A DNA stretch of 64,000 nt from Planctomyces sp. SH-PL62. Lineage in GTDB: Bacteria > Planctomycetota > Planctomycetia > Isosphaerales > Isosphaeraceae. Positions 45,867-54,205 of this stretch are shown here, piece by piece. The position numbers were made by a program, and so were the translations under genes. The stretch is taken from contig NZ_CP011273.1 in NCBI RefSeq assembly GCF_001610895.1, positions 3,906,001 through 3,970,000 on the forward strand, written 5' to 3'. A model generated the notes under the pieces. The model was given only the letters and a program-made list of their open reading frames with translations. It did not search any database and had not been told where the DNA came from. Position 1 is the stretch's first letter. The number at the start of each line of letters is the position of its first letter.

Positions 45867-47243
45867 TCAGTTGCGGAGGCTGGACAGCGGCGCGGGGATG
45901 CGTCCGCCGTGGCGGACGAACTCGGCGGAGCCGCCGGCGGCGTGGATGGGGAGGATGTCCATCTCGCCGAAGAGGCCGCCGAACACGGCCCGGTCGCCGG
46001 CCTTCTTGCCCGGGACCGGGATCACCCGGACGGCCGTCGTCTTGTGGTTGATCACGCCGATGGCGACCTCGTCGGCGATCAGGGCCGAGAGGGTCTCGGC
46101 GTCGGTGTCGCCGGGGACGGCGATCATGTCCAGGCCGACGGAGCAGACGGCCGTCATCGCCTCGAGCTTCGCGAGGGTCAGGTCGCCGACCTCCACGGCG
46201 CGGGCGAGGGCGGAATCCTCGCTGACGGCCACGAACGCGCCGGAGAGCCCGCCGACGCTGGAGCTGGCGAAGCTCCCGCCTTTCTTCACCGCGTCGTTCA
46301 GCAAGGCCAGGGCGGCGGTCGAGCCCGGCCCGCCCAGCCGCGACACGCCCATCGCCTGGAGGATCTCGCCGACGCTGTCGCCGATCTGGGGCGTCGGGGC
46401 CAGCGAGAGGTCGACGATGCCGAAGGCGACGCCCAGCCGGGCGGCGACCTCGCGGCCGATCAGCTCGCCCACCCGGGTCACCCGGAAGGCCGTGCTCTTG
46501 ATCTCCTCGGCGATGTCGCCCAGGGTCGGCTTGACGGGCGAATGCGCGACGAGGTCCTCGACGGCCGCCTTGACCACCCCCGGCCCGCTCACGCCGATGT
46601 TGATCACGCAGTCGGTCTCGCCCGCGCCGTGGAAGGCGCCGGCCATGAAGGGGTTGTCGTTGGGGGCGTTGCCGAAGATCACGAGCTTGGCGCAGCCGAA
46701 GCCGTCGTGGTCCCGGGTCCGCTCGGCGGTCTCCTTCAGGACGTGCCCCAATGCGGCGATCGCGTCCATGTTGATCCCGGCCGCCGTGGTCCCGACGTTC
46801 ACCGACGAGCAGACCCGCTGGGTCGTCGAGAGGACCTCCGGGAGCGCGGCGATCAGCCGGCGCTCGCTGTCGGTCCAGCCCTTCTGCACCAGCGCGGTGA
46901 AGCCGCCGACGAGGTCCACCTCGACCTCGGCCGCCACGGCGTCGAGCGTCCGGGCCACGGCCAGGAGGCCCTCGGACTTCTGGCCGGCGGCGACCCGGCC
47001 GATCGGGCTGACGGCGATCCGACGGTTCACGATCGGGATGCCGTAGCGGGCCTCCACCTCGCGGCAGACGACCCGGAGCCGACCGGCGTAGTGGATCAGG
47101 CGGGCCCGGATGCGGTCGCACAGGACCGCGACGTCGGGCGAGGCGCAGGGGGCCAGGTCGATGCCCATCGTCACCGTCCGCACGTCCAGCTTATGCTGGC
47201 GGATCATGCTGAGCGTGGCCAGGACGTCTTCAGTGCGATGCAA
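45867..47243 (-). CDS. UPF0210/DUF711 (PFL) family protein
   Basis: 458 residues, the full length of the UPF0210 family, whose biochemical function is unknown; structures resemble glycyl-radical or formate-lyase-like folds. Family stretches seen are the N-terminal EDVLATLSMI, VNVGTTAAGINMDAIAALG, NAPNDNPFMAGAFHG, and SSSVGGLSGAFVAVSEDS. The start is TTG 47243: AAGGAG lies six bases upstream and the family normally begins at this point. It overlaps the end of the ACT-domain gene by 14 bases. The pair UPF0210 plus ACT protein is conserved in many bacteria, which supports a shared, amino-acid-related role. Confidence 0.93.
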   Translation of the reverse strand: MHRTEDVLATLSMIRQHKLDVRTVTMGIDLAPCASPDVAVLCDRIRARLIHYAGRLRVVCREVEARYGIPIVNRRIAVSPIGRVAAGQKSEGLLAVARTLDAVAAEVEVDLVGGFTALVQKGWTDSERRLIAALPEVLSTTQRVCSSVNVGTTAAGINMDAIAALGHVLKETAERTRDHDGFGCAKLVIFGNAPNDNPFMAGAFHGAGETDCVINIGVSGPGVVKAAVEDLVAHSPVKPTLGDIAEEIKSTAFRVTRVGELIGREVAARLGVAFGIVDLSLAPTPQIGDSVGEILQAMGVSRLGGPGSTAALALLNDAVKKGGSFASSSVGGLSGAFVAVSEDSALARAVEVGDLTLAKLEAMTAVCSVGLDMIAVPGDTDAETLSALIADEVAIGVINHKTTAVRVIPVPGKKAGDRAVFGGLFGEMDILPIHAAGGSAEFVRHGGRIPAPLSSLRN

Positions 47244-47853
47244 GGGAGTCTCCTTGGCTGCGAAGCGCGGCGGCGAGGCGGACGGGGCTGGGCTCGGTGG
47301 TGGCGGCGAAGATGTCCTCGTGCTGGACGAAGGCCTCCAGCTTGTGGGCGCGGCCGTAGCGCTCCAGCTCCGACCGGATCGCGGCCGGCGTCAGGTCGTG
47401 GGGGATCAGGGCCTCCATCACCAGCGAGAACCGGGGGCCGTCGACCCGCGCGTGGAGGTCGACGATGTTCGCCCCGTGGGCCGCCAGCGAGCCGGCGATG
47501 CTGTGGACGATCCCCGGGCTGTCGTCGCCCAGAACCGTGAGGATGAACCGCTCGCCGCCCGCCGCCTGGGGCTCGGCGAGGCCGTCCTTGATCTCGGTGA
47601 CCTGGACTTGCAGGTCGAACCGCTTGCCCCGCTCGTGGATCGCCTCGACGATCTGCTCGCGGGTGCGGGGCGTGGGGAAATCCGCCTCGAGGATGATGGT
47701 GAAGTATCCCCGCATGACCGTCTGGCTCAGCTCCAGGACGTTGCCGCCGAGGTCGAGCAAGGCCCCCGTCACCGAGTAGACGATGCCGACTCGGTCGGCC
47801 GCGGTGACGGATATCATGTAGCTGCTCATGGCCGGATTTGAATCGCCTTTCAT
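47230..47853 (-). CDS. tandem ACT-domain regulatory protein, GcvR-like
   Basis: 207 residues with two ACT domains: about 12-95 (VTAADRVGIVYSVTGALLDLG, MRGYFTIILEAD) and 105-190 (VLGDDSPGIVHSIAGSLAAHG, GPRFSLVMEALIP). ACT domains bind amino acids; this arrangement is like the glycine cleavage repressor GcvR. ATG 47853 overlaps the stop of the DUF423 gene (ATGA) and I take it as coupled; ATG 47829 (MSSYMIS) is an alternative nearer the domain. It overlaps the UPF0210 gene downstream. The ligand is not known; no gcv genes lie in the window. Confidence 0.88.
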   Translation of the reverse strand: MKGDSNPAMSSYMISVTAADRVGIVYSVTGALLDLGGNVLELSQTVMRGYFTIILEADFPTPRTREQIVEAIHERGKRFDLQVQVTEIKDGLAEPQAAGGERFILTVLGDDSPGIVHSIAGSLAAHGANIVDLHARVDGPRFSLVMEALIPHDLTPAAIRSELERYGRAHKLEAFVQHEDIFAATTEPSPVRLAAALRSQGDSLASH

Positions 47854-48302
47854 CGAGATGAGTTGATGGACGCGGACGCGACGGGCTCGCGGTCGGACGA
47901 GACCTGGACGGGGGCGGGGCGCGCGCCGGCCGGACCGGCCGCGACGGCCAGGGCCGCCCAGCCGACGAGGATCAGGACGCCGCCGATGGGCGTGATCGCC
48001 CCGAGCCACCGCTGCCCCGAGACGCCCAGGGCGTACAGCGTGCCCGAGAAGATCATCGAGCCGACCAGGAAGGCCCAGCCCGCGACCGACAGGGCGGGCC
48101 CCGACCGGCCGGAGAGCTGGAGCAGCCCCACGGTGACCAGGGCGAGGGCCATGTACATGTGATACTGGGCCCCGGTCTGGAAGTTGGCGAGCTGGCCCGT
48201 CGCCTCCAGCCGCTCCTTGAGGCCGTGGGCGCCGAAGGCCCCCGTCGCGACCGCCAGGAAGCCCCAGACGGCGCCGATCCTCAGCCAGAATCCCTCAGTC
48301 AT
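47850..48302 (-). CDS. DUF423 membrane protein
   Basis: 150 residues with four hydrophobic spans, matching the DUF423 (YgdD) family: LRIGAVWGFLAVATGAFGAHGL at the N-terminus, FQTGAQYHMYMALALVTVG, AGWAFLVGSMIFSGTLYAL and ITPIGGVLILVGWAAL. The C-terminus adds a short polar tail of about 30 residues. Function of the family is unknown; it sits in the inner membrane. The gene is 57 bases after folC and its stop overlaps the start of the ACT-domain gene, so it belongs to this minus-strand unit. Confidence 0.92.
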   Translation of the reverse strand: MTEGFWLRIGAVWGFLAVATGAFGAHGLKERLEATGQLANFQTGAQYHMYMALALVTVGLLQLSGRSGPALSVAGWAFLVGSMIFSGTLYALGVSGQRWLGAITPIGGVLILVGWAALAVAAGPAGARPAPVQVSSDREPVASASINSSR

Positions 48303-48359
48303 CGTTTCCGTTCCTCCAGGCTTTCGCAGGCCGTCGATCGGCCGTCCGATCGGTCGTGG

Positions 48360-49754
48360 TCATCTCGCGGTCGGGCCGATGACGGGGGCCGGCGCGCGGC
48401 CCAGGACGACGGCCCTCGCCTCGGCGGCGAGGAACAGCGAGCCGGTCACGCAGATCAGGCCGTCGGGGCCGGTCAGGCCGCGGGCGGCGGCCAGGGCCTC
48501 GGCGGGATCCTGGGCCACGATCATGGGGAGGCCGTCGATCGCCTCGGCCGTCGCCGCGACCTCCTCGGCCGGGACGGCCCTCGGATTGTGGACGTATCGG
48601 GTGGCGATCCGGTTCGTGAAAAGCGGCAGCAAGGCCCGGAGCTGACCCCCCAGGTCCTTGTCGCGGGTGGTGCCGAACACCAGGGTGCGCGGGCAGGGGG
48701 GGAAGTGGGCCCGGAGCGTCTCGGCCAGGGCGATCGCCGACGCCTCGTTGTGGGCGCCGTCGACGACGAGCCAGGGGGACGACTCCATCACCTCCACCCG
48801 CGCCGGCCAGGCGAGCCCCGCGAACCCCCGGGCGACGGCCTCGCGGTCGACGGCCAGGCTCGGGTCGGCGTCGGCCAGGGCGTCGAGCCCGGCGATCGCC
48901 ACGGCCATGTTGTGGGCCTGGTGGGGGCCGAGGAGCGGCACGTCGAGCACGCCCCAGTCGTTGCGCCAGGTCCGCACGGCCGCGCGGCCGGGGGTCGGCC
49001 GGTCGATCGGCGGGACGGGCCCGATCGCCTCGCAATGGAAGTCGACCTCGATCTCGCGGAGCGGGGCGCGGCGGGCCTTCGCGACCCGTCGGATCGCGTC
49101 GCGGGATTCGGCCTCCTGGACGCCGCTCACGGCGGGGGTCGCCCGCTTGATGATGCCCGCCTTCTCGATCGCGATCGCCCCCAGGGTGTCGCCGAGCTGC
49201 CGGGTGTGGTCCAGGGCGATGCTGGTCACCATCGCGACCAGGGGACGGACCACGTTGGTCGAATCCAGCCGCCCCCCCATGCCGACCTCCAGCACGACGG
49301 CCCCGGCTCGACGGCGGGCGAAATGCAGCAGGGCCATCGCCGTGGTGATCTCGAAGAACGTCGCTCCGAACCGCCGCGAGCCCGACTCGTCGGCCTCCAT
49401 CGCCTCGACCGCCTCGCGGACCTCGTGGACCAGCGCGACCAGCTCGTCGGTGGCGATCGCCCGACCGTCGACCTGGTAGCGCTCCTCCAGCCGCTCCAGA
49501 TGGGGCGAGATGTAGAGGCCGGTGCGGACGCCCGAGGCCGTGAGCGCGGCGGCCATCATGGCGGCCGTCGACCCCTTCCCCTTGGTCCCCGCGACGTGGA
49601 CGATCCGAAGCCCGCGATGGGGGTCGCCCAGCCGCTTAAGGAGCCGGCGCATGCGGCCCAGTCGGAGGTCGGCGAGCGTCTTGGGCATCCCCTCGCGCTC
49701 GTAGTCGAGCCGACTGAAGAGATAGCCGAGGGCGTCCTGGTAGGCGTCGAGCAT
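48360..49754 (-). CDS. folC: bifunctional folylpolyglutamate/dihydrofolate synthase
   Basis: 464 residues. FolC ligates glutamate to dihydropteroate or folates in the cytoplasm. Family motifs: N-terminal MPKTLADLRLGRMRRLLKRL, ATP-binding HVAGTKGKGSTA, YISPHLERLEER, the metal-binding acidic region EVGMGGRLDSTNVV, SIALDHTRQLGDTL, and VVDGAHNEASA in the C-terminal Mur-ligase-like domain. ATG 49754 begins the recognisable domain; the ribosome binding site is not obvious. The gene lies 83 bases downstream of a receiver-domain gene and upstream of DUF423, ACT and UPF0210 genes. Confidence 0.95.
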   Translation of the reverse strand: MLDAYQDALGYLFSRLDYEREGMPKTLADLRLGRMRRLLKRLGDPHRGLRIVHVAGTKGKGSTAAMMAAALTASGVRTGLYISPHLERLEERYQVDGRAIATDELVALVHEVREAVEAMEADESGSRRFGATFFEITTAMALLHFARRRAGAVVLEVGMGGRLDSTNVVRPLVAMVTSIALDHTRQLGDTLGAIAIEKAGIIKRATPAVSGVQEAESRDAIRRVAKARRAPLREIEVDFHCEAIGPVPPIDRPTPGRAAVRTWRNDWGVLDVPLLGPHQAHNMAVAIAGLDALADADPSLAVDREAVARGFAGLAWPARVEVMESSPWLVVDGAHNEASAIALAETLRAHFPPCPRTLVFGTTRDKDLGGQLRALLPLFTNRIATRYVHNPRAVPAEEVAATAEAIDGLPMIVAQDPAEALAAARGLTGPDGLICVTGSLFLAAEARAVVLGRAPAPVIGPTAR

Positions 49755-49837
49755 GGCGGATCCGAATGAGGTCGAGTTCGACTCTTCCAGGGCCGGGAGC
49801 CGCCTTGGACCGGCGTCGAGGGGGCCGAGGCGAGCGG

Positions 49838-50227
49838 CTAGGTGGAGGCCGAATCCAGGAGGGTCTGGACCTTCGACCCCAGGTCGGCCAGCGAGAGGTC
49901 CTTCGTCCAGTAGGCGGCGACACCCAGGGCGAAGCCTTCGAGGCGGGTGTCGGCGTCGCGCTGGTGGGTCAGCATGACGACTTTCAGGCCGATGGCCTCC
50001 CGGGCGTCCCGGATCTGCTCCAGGACCTCCAGGCCGTTGAGGACCGGCATCCAGTGGTCGAGCAGCAGCAGGTCGGGATGGTGCGTCCTCACCATCGAGG
50101 TCGCCTCCGCGCCGTCGGCCGCCTCCCAGACGACGTAGCCGCAACGTCGCAGGTATTCGGCGTACAGGGCCCGGAGGTCGGGCTCGTCCTCGGCCAGTAC
50201 GATGATCGCGCCCACGGCGTTCCCCAC
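49838..50227 (-). CDS. single-domain response regulator
   Basis: 129 residues forming one CheY-like receiver domain with no output domain. The phosphorylation pocket is complete: Glu13-Asp14, phosphoacceptor Asp57 in LLLLDHWMP, Thr87 and Lys109. It would pass a phosphoryl signal by protein contact. The start is GTG 50227 with TGGAG four bases upstream. The nearest histidine kinase is 4 kb away on the same strand and is not in the same unit, so the partner is unknown. Confidence 0.9.
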   Translation of the reverse strand: MGNAVGAIIVLAEDEPDLRALYAEYLRRCGYVVWEAADGAEATSMVRTHHPDLLLLDHWMPVLNGLEVLEQIRDAREAIGLKVVMLTHQRDADTRLEGFALGVAAYWTKDLSLADLGSKVQTLLDSAST

Positions 50228-50403
50228 CGATCTCCAGGATTCGTGACCGGGCCGTCGTCCGGCCGCTGCCGACGATTACCCACAGCATAACCTCCCGGCC
50301 GTCAGATCCGCCACGCCCGAAAACTTTCCCAGGCCGGCTCGGCCCGGCCCGGTCGTCACCCCGTCGCAGCACGCCCCCCGACCCGCCGGCGACGGAGCGA
50401 ACC

Positions 50404-50599
50404 CGAAATTGGCTTCGATTTCGGCGAGGCGAATCCAGGTGATTGCGTCATAACTTCAATTGGGAAAATTCTTTAAGATCGGTTTTGGGCTGCGAGGATT
50501 GGGTTCGATCGGCGCGAAACGTAGGGATGTTTGGGCACCGGCGGCACCCGTCCGACCCGTGGCCGCTGATCCGACTGAACGGCTTCGAAATTGGCTTCG
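50404..50599. repeat. 14-base direct repeat pair, 182 bases apart
   Basis: CGAAATTGGCTTCG occurs at 50404-50417 and again at 50586-50599. A second pair, ATTGGGTTCG, is 183 bases apart at 50498 and 50681, so the spacing is shared. This may be the trace of an old duplication of a 182-base unit, or paired binding sites. Confidence 0.5.
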
Positions 50600-50906
50600 T
50601 TCGTCCTGGCTCATGAACCAAGCCAATCGTCGTAAGATACTAACAGATTGAGTTTTGTGATCGCAATCCGGCGGATCGCGATTGGGTTCGTTCGGCGGAA
50701 ATCAATGGCGATGCGGCGTGGAACCTCGTTCCGTGCTGGGCCGCGGCAGGGGTGACGGTGGAGGGCGACGACCACCGAATCCGGATTGCCAAGGAGCGAG
50801 GGGCGCGGAGCGTCCCGTAACTTGAGGATGCGGCCTGATGCGCGATCGGGGAGCGGACCGCTCGGAGAAATCGGCGCCGGGGGGAAGCGGGGGAGGGCGT
50901 GAACGC

Positions 50907-50936
50907 TTGACCCTCGAACGAGTTCGCCGATACGAT
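50907..50936 (+). promoter_or_regulatory. candidate promoter of thiSG
   Basis: TTGACC (50907-50912, five of six matches) and TACGAT (50931-50936) are 18 bases apart. The transcript would start near 50943, leaving a leader of about 150 bases. Confidence 0.5.
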
Positions 50937-50955
50937 GGGGCGGTCCGGGACCGAG

Positions 50956-50985
50956 GCCGGGAGTCCCCGGCGGGCCGGGCGTTTT
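50956..50985 (+). promoter_or_regulatory. attenuator-like alternative hairpins in thiSG leader
   Basis: GCCGGG (50956-50961) can pair with CCCGGC (50966-50971). The same CCCGG (50966-50970) can instead pair with CCGGG (50975-50979), and this second hairpin is followed by CG and TTTT (50982-50985). The two folds exclude each other, as in an antiterminator and terminator pair. GC-rich DNA makes chance hairpins common. Confidence 0.3.
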
Positions 50986-51093
50986 CAGGACACCATATTA
51001 GGGAGCGAACCGCTGGCGCGCGGGAGGCTTGAGAGCCGGAATTCTCAGGGTTTCATCGGCGGGAAGGCGGGTCGCCAGGCGGTGGAATCGATC

Positions 51094-52125
51094 GTGGAGA
51101 TCACGCTCAACGGTCAGAAGCGCGACGTGCCGGACGCCTTGACGGTCGCCCGACTGCTCGGCCTGCTGGAACTGAAGCCCGAACACGTCGCGGTCGAGCG
51201 GAATCGCGACCTCGTGACCCGTTCGCGGCACGAGGAGACTGAGATCGACCCGGGCGACGAGATCGAGATCGTCACCCTGGTCGGCGGCGGAGCGCCGGAT
51301 GAGGGCTCGCCGGCCCCGGCCCCCCTGACCATCGGATCGCACACCGTGCGAAGCCGTCTGTTCGTGGGGACCGGCAAGTACACGACCCTGGAACTGATGC
51401 GCGAGTGCCTGGAGGCTAGCGGGGCCGACGTGGTCACGGTGGCCGTCCGTCGCGAGCGGCTGTTCGACCGCGAGGGCCGCAACCTGCTGGACTTCGTCGA
51501 CCCGGCCCGGTTCACGATCCTCCCGAACACGGCGGGCTGCTACAACGCCGAGGATTCGCTCCGCACCGCCCGCCTGGGCCGCGAGCTGCTCCAGGGCCTG
51601 GGCAACCCCGGGGCCGACTGGGTGAAGCTGGAGGTCCTGGCCGACCCCCGGACGCTCCTCCCCGACCCGGTCGCGACCCTCGAATCGACGAAGGTGCTCG
51701 TGGCCGAAGGGTTCCAGGTCCTCTGTTACACCAGCGACGACCCGATCATGGCCCGTCGGCTCAAGGAGGCCGGGGCGGCGGCGGTCATGCCGGCGGGGAG
51801 CCCGATCGGCAGCGGCCAGGGGGTCCTCAACCCCAACAACATCCGGATCATCCTGGAAGACCTGAAGGCCGACGACCCGTCGTACCCGGTGATCATCGAC
51901 GCCGGCGTGGGGACGGCCAGCGACGTCGCGTTGGCGATGGAACTGGGCTGCGACGGCGTGCTGCTGAACACCGGCATCGCCGGCGCGACCGACCCGCTGC
52001 GGATGGCCCACGCCATGCGGCTGGCCGTCGAGGCCGGTCGGCTCGCCGCCGGGGCCGGGCGGATCCCCAGGAAGCTGTACGCCACCGCATCGAGCCCGAC
52101 CCAGGGAATGCTCGGGCGCAATTGA
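51094..52125 (+). CDS. thiG: ThiS-ThiG fusion: sulfur carrier plus thiazole synthase
   Basis: 343 residues. Residues 1-66 are a complete ThiS (starts with [13 protein letters not shown], ends VGGG at 63-66), the same length as stand-alone ThiS. After a linker rich in Pro and Ala (67-80), residues 80-343 are Thi[11 protein letters not shown], the Schiff-base lysine Lys178 in [22 protein letters not shown] and [17 protein letters not shown]. ThiG builds the thiazole phosphate of thiamin from deoxyxylulose phosphate, using sulfur carried on the ThiS C-terminus. GTG 51094 is chosen because it gives ThiS its normal start; GTG 51082 is possible. Bifunctional ThiS-ThiG proteins are known in databases. 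Confidence 0.9.
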   Translation: MEITLNGQKRDVPDALTVARLLGLLELKPEHVAVERNRDLVTRSRHEETEIDPGDEIEIVTLVGGGAPDEGSPAPAPLTIGSHTVRSRLFVGTGKYTTLELMRECLEASGADVVTVAVRRERLFDREGRNLLDFVDPARFTILPNTAGCYNAEDSLRTARLGRELLQGLGNPGADWVKLEVLADPRTLLPDPVATLESTKVLVAEGFQVLCYTSDDPIMARRLKEAGAAAVMPAGSPIGSGQGVLNPNNIRIILEDLKADDPSYPVIIDAGVGTASDVALAMELGCDGVLLNTGIAGATDPLRMAHAMRLAVEAGRLAAGAGRIPRKLYATASSPTQGMLGRN

Positions 52126-52185
52126 GCCTTGACCGAGCCGGCGCCCGTCGGGCCGCTCCACCCCCTACCACGGACGACGCGACGC

Positions 52186-54168
52186 ATGCCATTGGACCCC
52201 GCCTCGATCCTCGGGCCCGATGGCGCGGTCGCCCGCCGGCTCTCCCGCTATGAAGTGCGAGACGAGCAGCTTCGCATGGCCGACGCCGTCGCGCGCGCCA
52301 TCGAGGGGGGGGGCCACCTGATGGTCGAGGCCGGGACGGGGGTCGGCAAGAGCTTCGCCTACCTCGTGCCGGCGATCCTCGCGGCGGTCGAGATGAAGAA
52401 GAAGGTCGTCGTCTCGACCCACACGATCGCGCTCCAGGAGCAGTTGCTCCGCAAGGACATCCCGTTCCTGCGCTCGGTCATGCCCCAGGAGTTCTCGGCC
52501 GTCCTGGTCAAGGGGCGGGGGAATTACATCAGCCTGCGACGGATGGACGTGGCGGCGTCGCGCGCGGGGTCGACTTTCCACCGGCCCGAGGAGTTCGACC
52601 AGCTCGCCGAGATGCGGGTCTGGGCGGGCCAGACGCCGGACGGGACGCGGTCGGACCTGGATTTCAAGCCGCTCCCCTCGGTCTGGGACGCCGTGCAGAG
52701 CGAGAACGGGAACTGCCTGGGCCGCCAGTGCCCGCGCCAGAAGGAGTGCTTCTACTTCCAGGCCCGGCGGCGGATCTGGACGGCCAACATCCTGATCGTC
52801 AACCACGCCCTGTTCGTCAGCGACCTGGCGATGCGGGCCTCGGGCTATGGGCTGCTCCCGGATTACGACGTGGCGATCTTCGACGAGGCGCACACGCTGG
52901 AGGCGGTGGCGGGGGAGCACCTGGGGATTCAGGTCTCGAACGTCGGCGTCGATTACACGCTCTCTCGGCTCTACAACGAGCGGACCAAGAAGGGGTCGCT
53001 GGCGTTTTACGGCCTGTCGGACGCCGTCGCCCAGGTCCGACAGGCCCGGACGGCGGCCGACGACTTCTTCGAGTCCGTGGCCCAGTGGCATGGGAGGCAG
53101 TCGACCCCCACGGCGCGGGTGCGGAATCCCCTGGAGGTTTCGACGGCGCTGGTGGAGGAGCTTCGCAAGCTGTCGACGGCCATCGACCGGGGTGCCGAGA
53201 CGATCGAGTCGGCCGAGCATCACATCGAGCTGTCCGCCGCCGGCGAACGCTGCGACGCCCTGGCGGACCAGGTCCAGAGCTGGGTCAAGCAGGGGATCGA
53301 GCAGCAGGTGTACTGGGTCGAGTCCGAGGCCGGCCCCCGCCGCCGGGTGCGGCTGGCGTCCGCCCCGCTGGACGTCGGGCCGACGCTGCGGCGGACCCTG
53401 TTCGAGCAGACGCCGACCTGCATCCTGACCTCGGCGACGCTCTGCGTGGGCTCGCCGCCGAAGTTCGAGTTCCTCAAGGCCCGGCTCGGGCTGACGCGGG
53501 CCGAGACCCTGGCGCTGGGGAGCCCGTTCGACTACCCGAACCAGGTCAAGATCCACCTGGCGCGGAACCTCCCCGACCCGTCCTCGCAGCCCCAGGACTT
53601 CGAGCGCGACGTGATCGGCGCGATCGCGCACTACCTGGAACGGACCCAGGGGAAGGCGTTCGTCCTGTTCACCTCGTACAAGATGCTGGAGGCCGCGGCG
53701 CGGGCGCTGACGCCCTGGCTGGCCGAGCGGAACATCGCCCTGTTCGCCCAGAGCGACGGCCTGCCTCGATCGAAGATGGTGGAGGCGTTCAAGAGCGACG
53801 TGAACAGCGTCATCTTCGGGGCGGACAGCTTCTGGCAGGGGGTCGACGTGCCGGGCGAGAGCCTCTCGAACGTCATCATCGTCCGGCTGCCGTTCTCGGT
53901 CCCCACCCACCCGCTGCTGGAGGCCCGGCTGGAGGACATCCGCCGCCGGGGCGGGAACCCGTTCGTCGAGTACCAGATCCCGGAGGCCGTCATCAAGCTG
54001 AAGCAGGGGTTCGGCCGCCTGATCCGCACCCGGACCGACCGGGGCATCGTGGCGATCCTCGATCCCCGCGTCCTGACCAAGCCGTACGGCAAGACCTTCC
54101 TCAACTCGCTCCCCGACTGTCCCCGGATCGTCGACAAGGACGACTTCGCGAGGCCCTCCGCCCGCTGA
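52186..54168 (+). CDS. dinG: DinG/XPD-family ATP-dependent DNA helicase
   Basis: 660 residues, superfamily 2. Walker A EAGTGVGKS is at 48-56, DEAH at 233-236, and motifs V/VI appear as VIFGADSFWQGVDVPG and QGFGRLIRTRTDRG. Cys177, Cys182 and Cys188 (in GNCLGRQCPRQKEC) suggest the iron-sulfur cluster of DinG/YoaA helicases; a fourth cysteine is not obvious. It unwinds DNA, including R-loops and replication-blocking structures, 5' to 3'. ATG 52186 is preferred to TTG 52129, which would add 19 Pro-rich residues. It is 60 bases from thiSG on the same strand and converges with the histidine kinase gene. Confidence 0.9.
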   Translation: MPLDPASILGPDGAVARRLSRYEVRDEQLRMADAVARAIEGGGHLMVEAGTGVGKSFAYLVPAILAAVEMKKKVVVSTHTIALQEQLLRKDIPFLRSVMPQEFSAVLVKGRGNYISLRRMDVAASRAGSTFHRPEEFDQLAEMRVWAGQTPDGTRSDLDFKPLPSVWDAVQSENGNCLGRQCPRQKECFYFQARRRIWTANILIVNHALFVSDLAMRASGYGLLPDYDVAIFDEAHTLEAVAGEHLGIQVSNVGVDYTLSRLYNERTKKGSLAFYGLSDAVAQVRQARTAADDFFESVAQWHGRQSTPTARVRNPLEVSTALVEELRKLSTAIDRGAETIESAEHHIELSAAGERCDALADQVQSWVKQGIEQQVYWVESEAGPRRRVRLASAPLDVGPTLRRTLFEQTPTCILTSATLCVGSPPKFEFLKARLGLTRAETLALGSPFDYPNQVKIHLARNLPDPSSQPQDFERDVIGAIAHYLERTQGKAFVLFTSYKMLEAAARALTPWLAERNIALFAQSDGLPRSKMVEAFKSDVNSVIFGADSFWQGVDVPGESLSNVIIVRLPFSVPTHPLLEARLEDIRRRGGNPFVEYQIPEAVIKLKQGFGRLIRTRTDRGIVAILDPRVLTKPYGKTFLNSLPDCPRIVDKDDFARPSAR

Positions 54169-54180
54169 TCCGTCGCCCGG

Positions 54181-54200
54181 CCCGATCCGATCCGATCGGG
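54181..54200. terminator. bidirectional terminator-like hairpin
   Basis: CCCGATC (54181-54187) pairs with GATCGGG (54194-54200) around a six-base loop, in the 37-base gap between the convergent helicase and histidine kinase genes. Confidence 0.4.
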
Positions 54201-54205
54201 GGGGG

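Larger units (their letters stand above)
50228..51093. other. long non-coding region upstream of thiSG
   Basis: 866 bases without a credible gene. The stretch 50400-50700 is much less GC-rich than the surroundings. It contains a 14-base direct repeat (listed separately), a second shared block (ATTGGGTTCG at 50498-50507 and 50681-50690), a hairpin centred on ATCCG-G-CGGAT (50666-50676) with flanking pairing GATCGC/GCGATT, then a promoter and attenuator-like hairpins before thiSG. Short open frames such as 50460-50651 lack binding sites. I looked for a TPP riboswitch and did not find its conserved boxes. Confidence 0.45.

Noticed and set aside
50460-50651. 63-codon frame in the non-coding block
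   Set aside because: It starts with TTG without a ribosome binding site and shows no recognisable sequence.
50228-51093. TPP riboswitch upstream of thiSG
   Set aside because: I looked for the CUGAGA and GAACCUGAU-type boxes on the plus strand and found neither.
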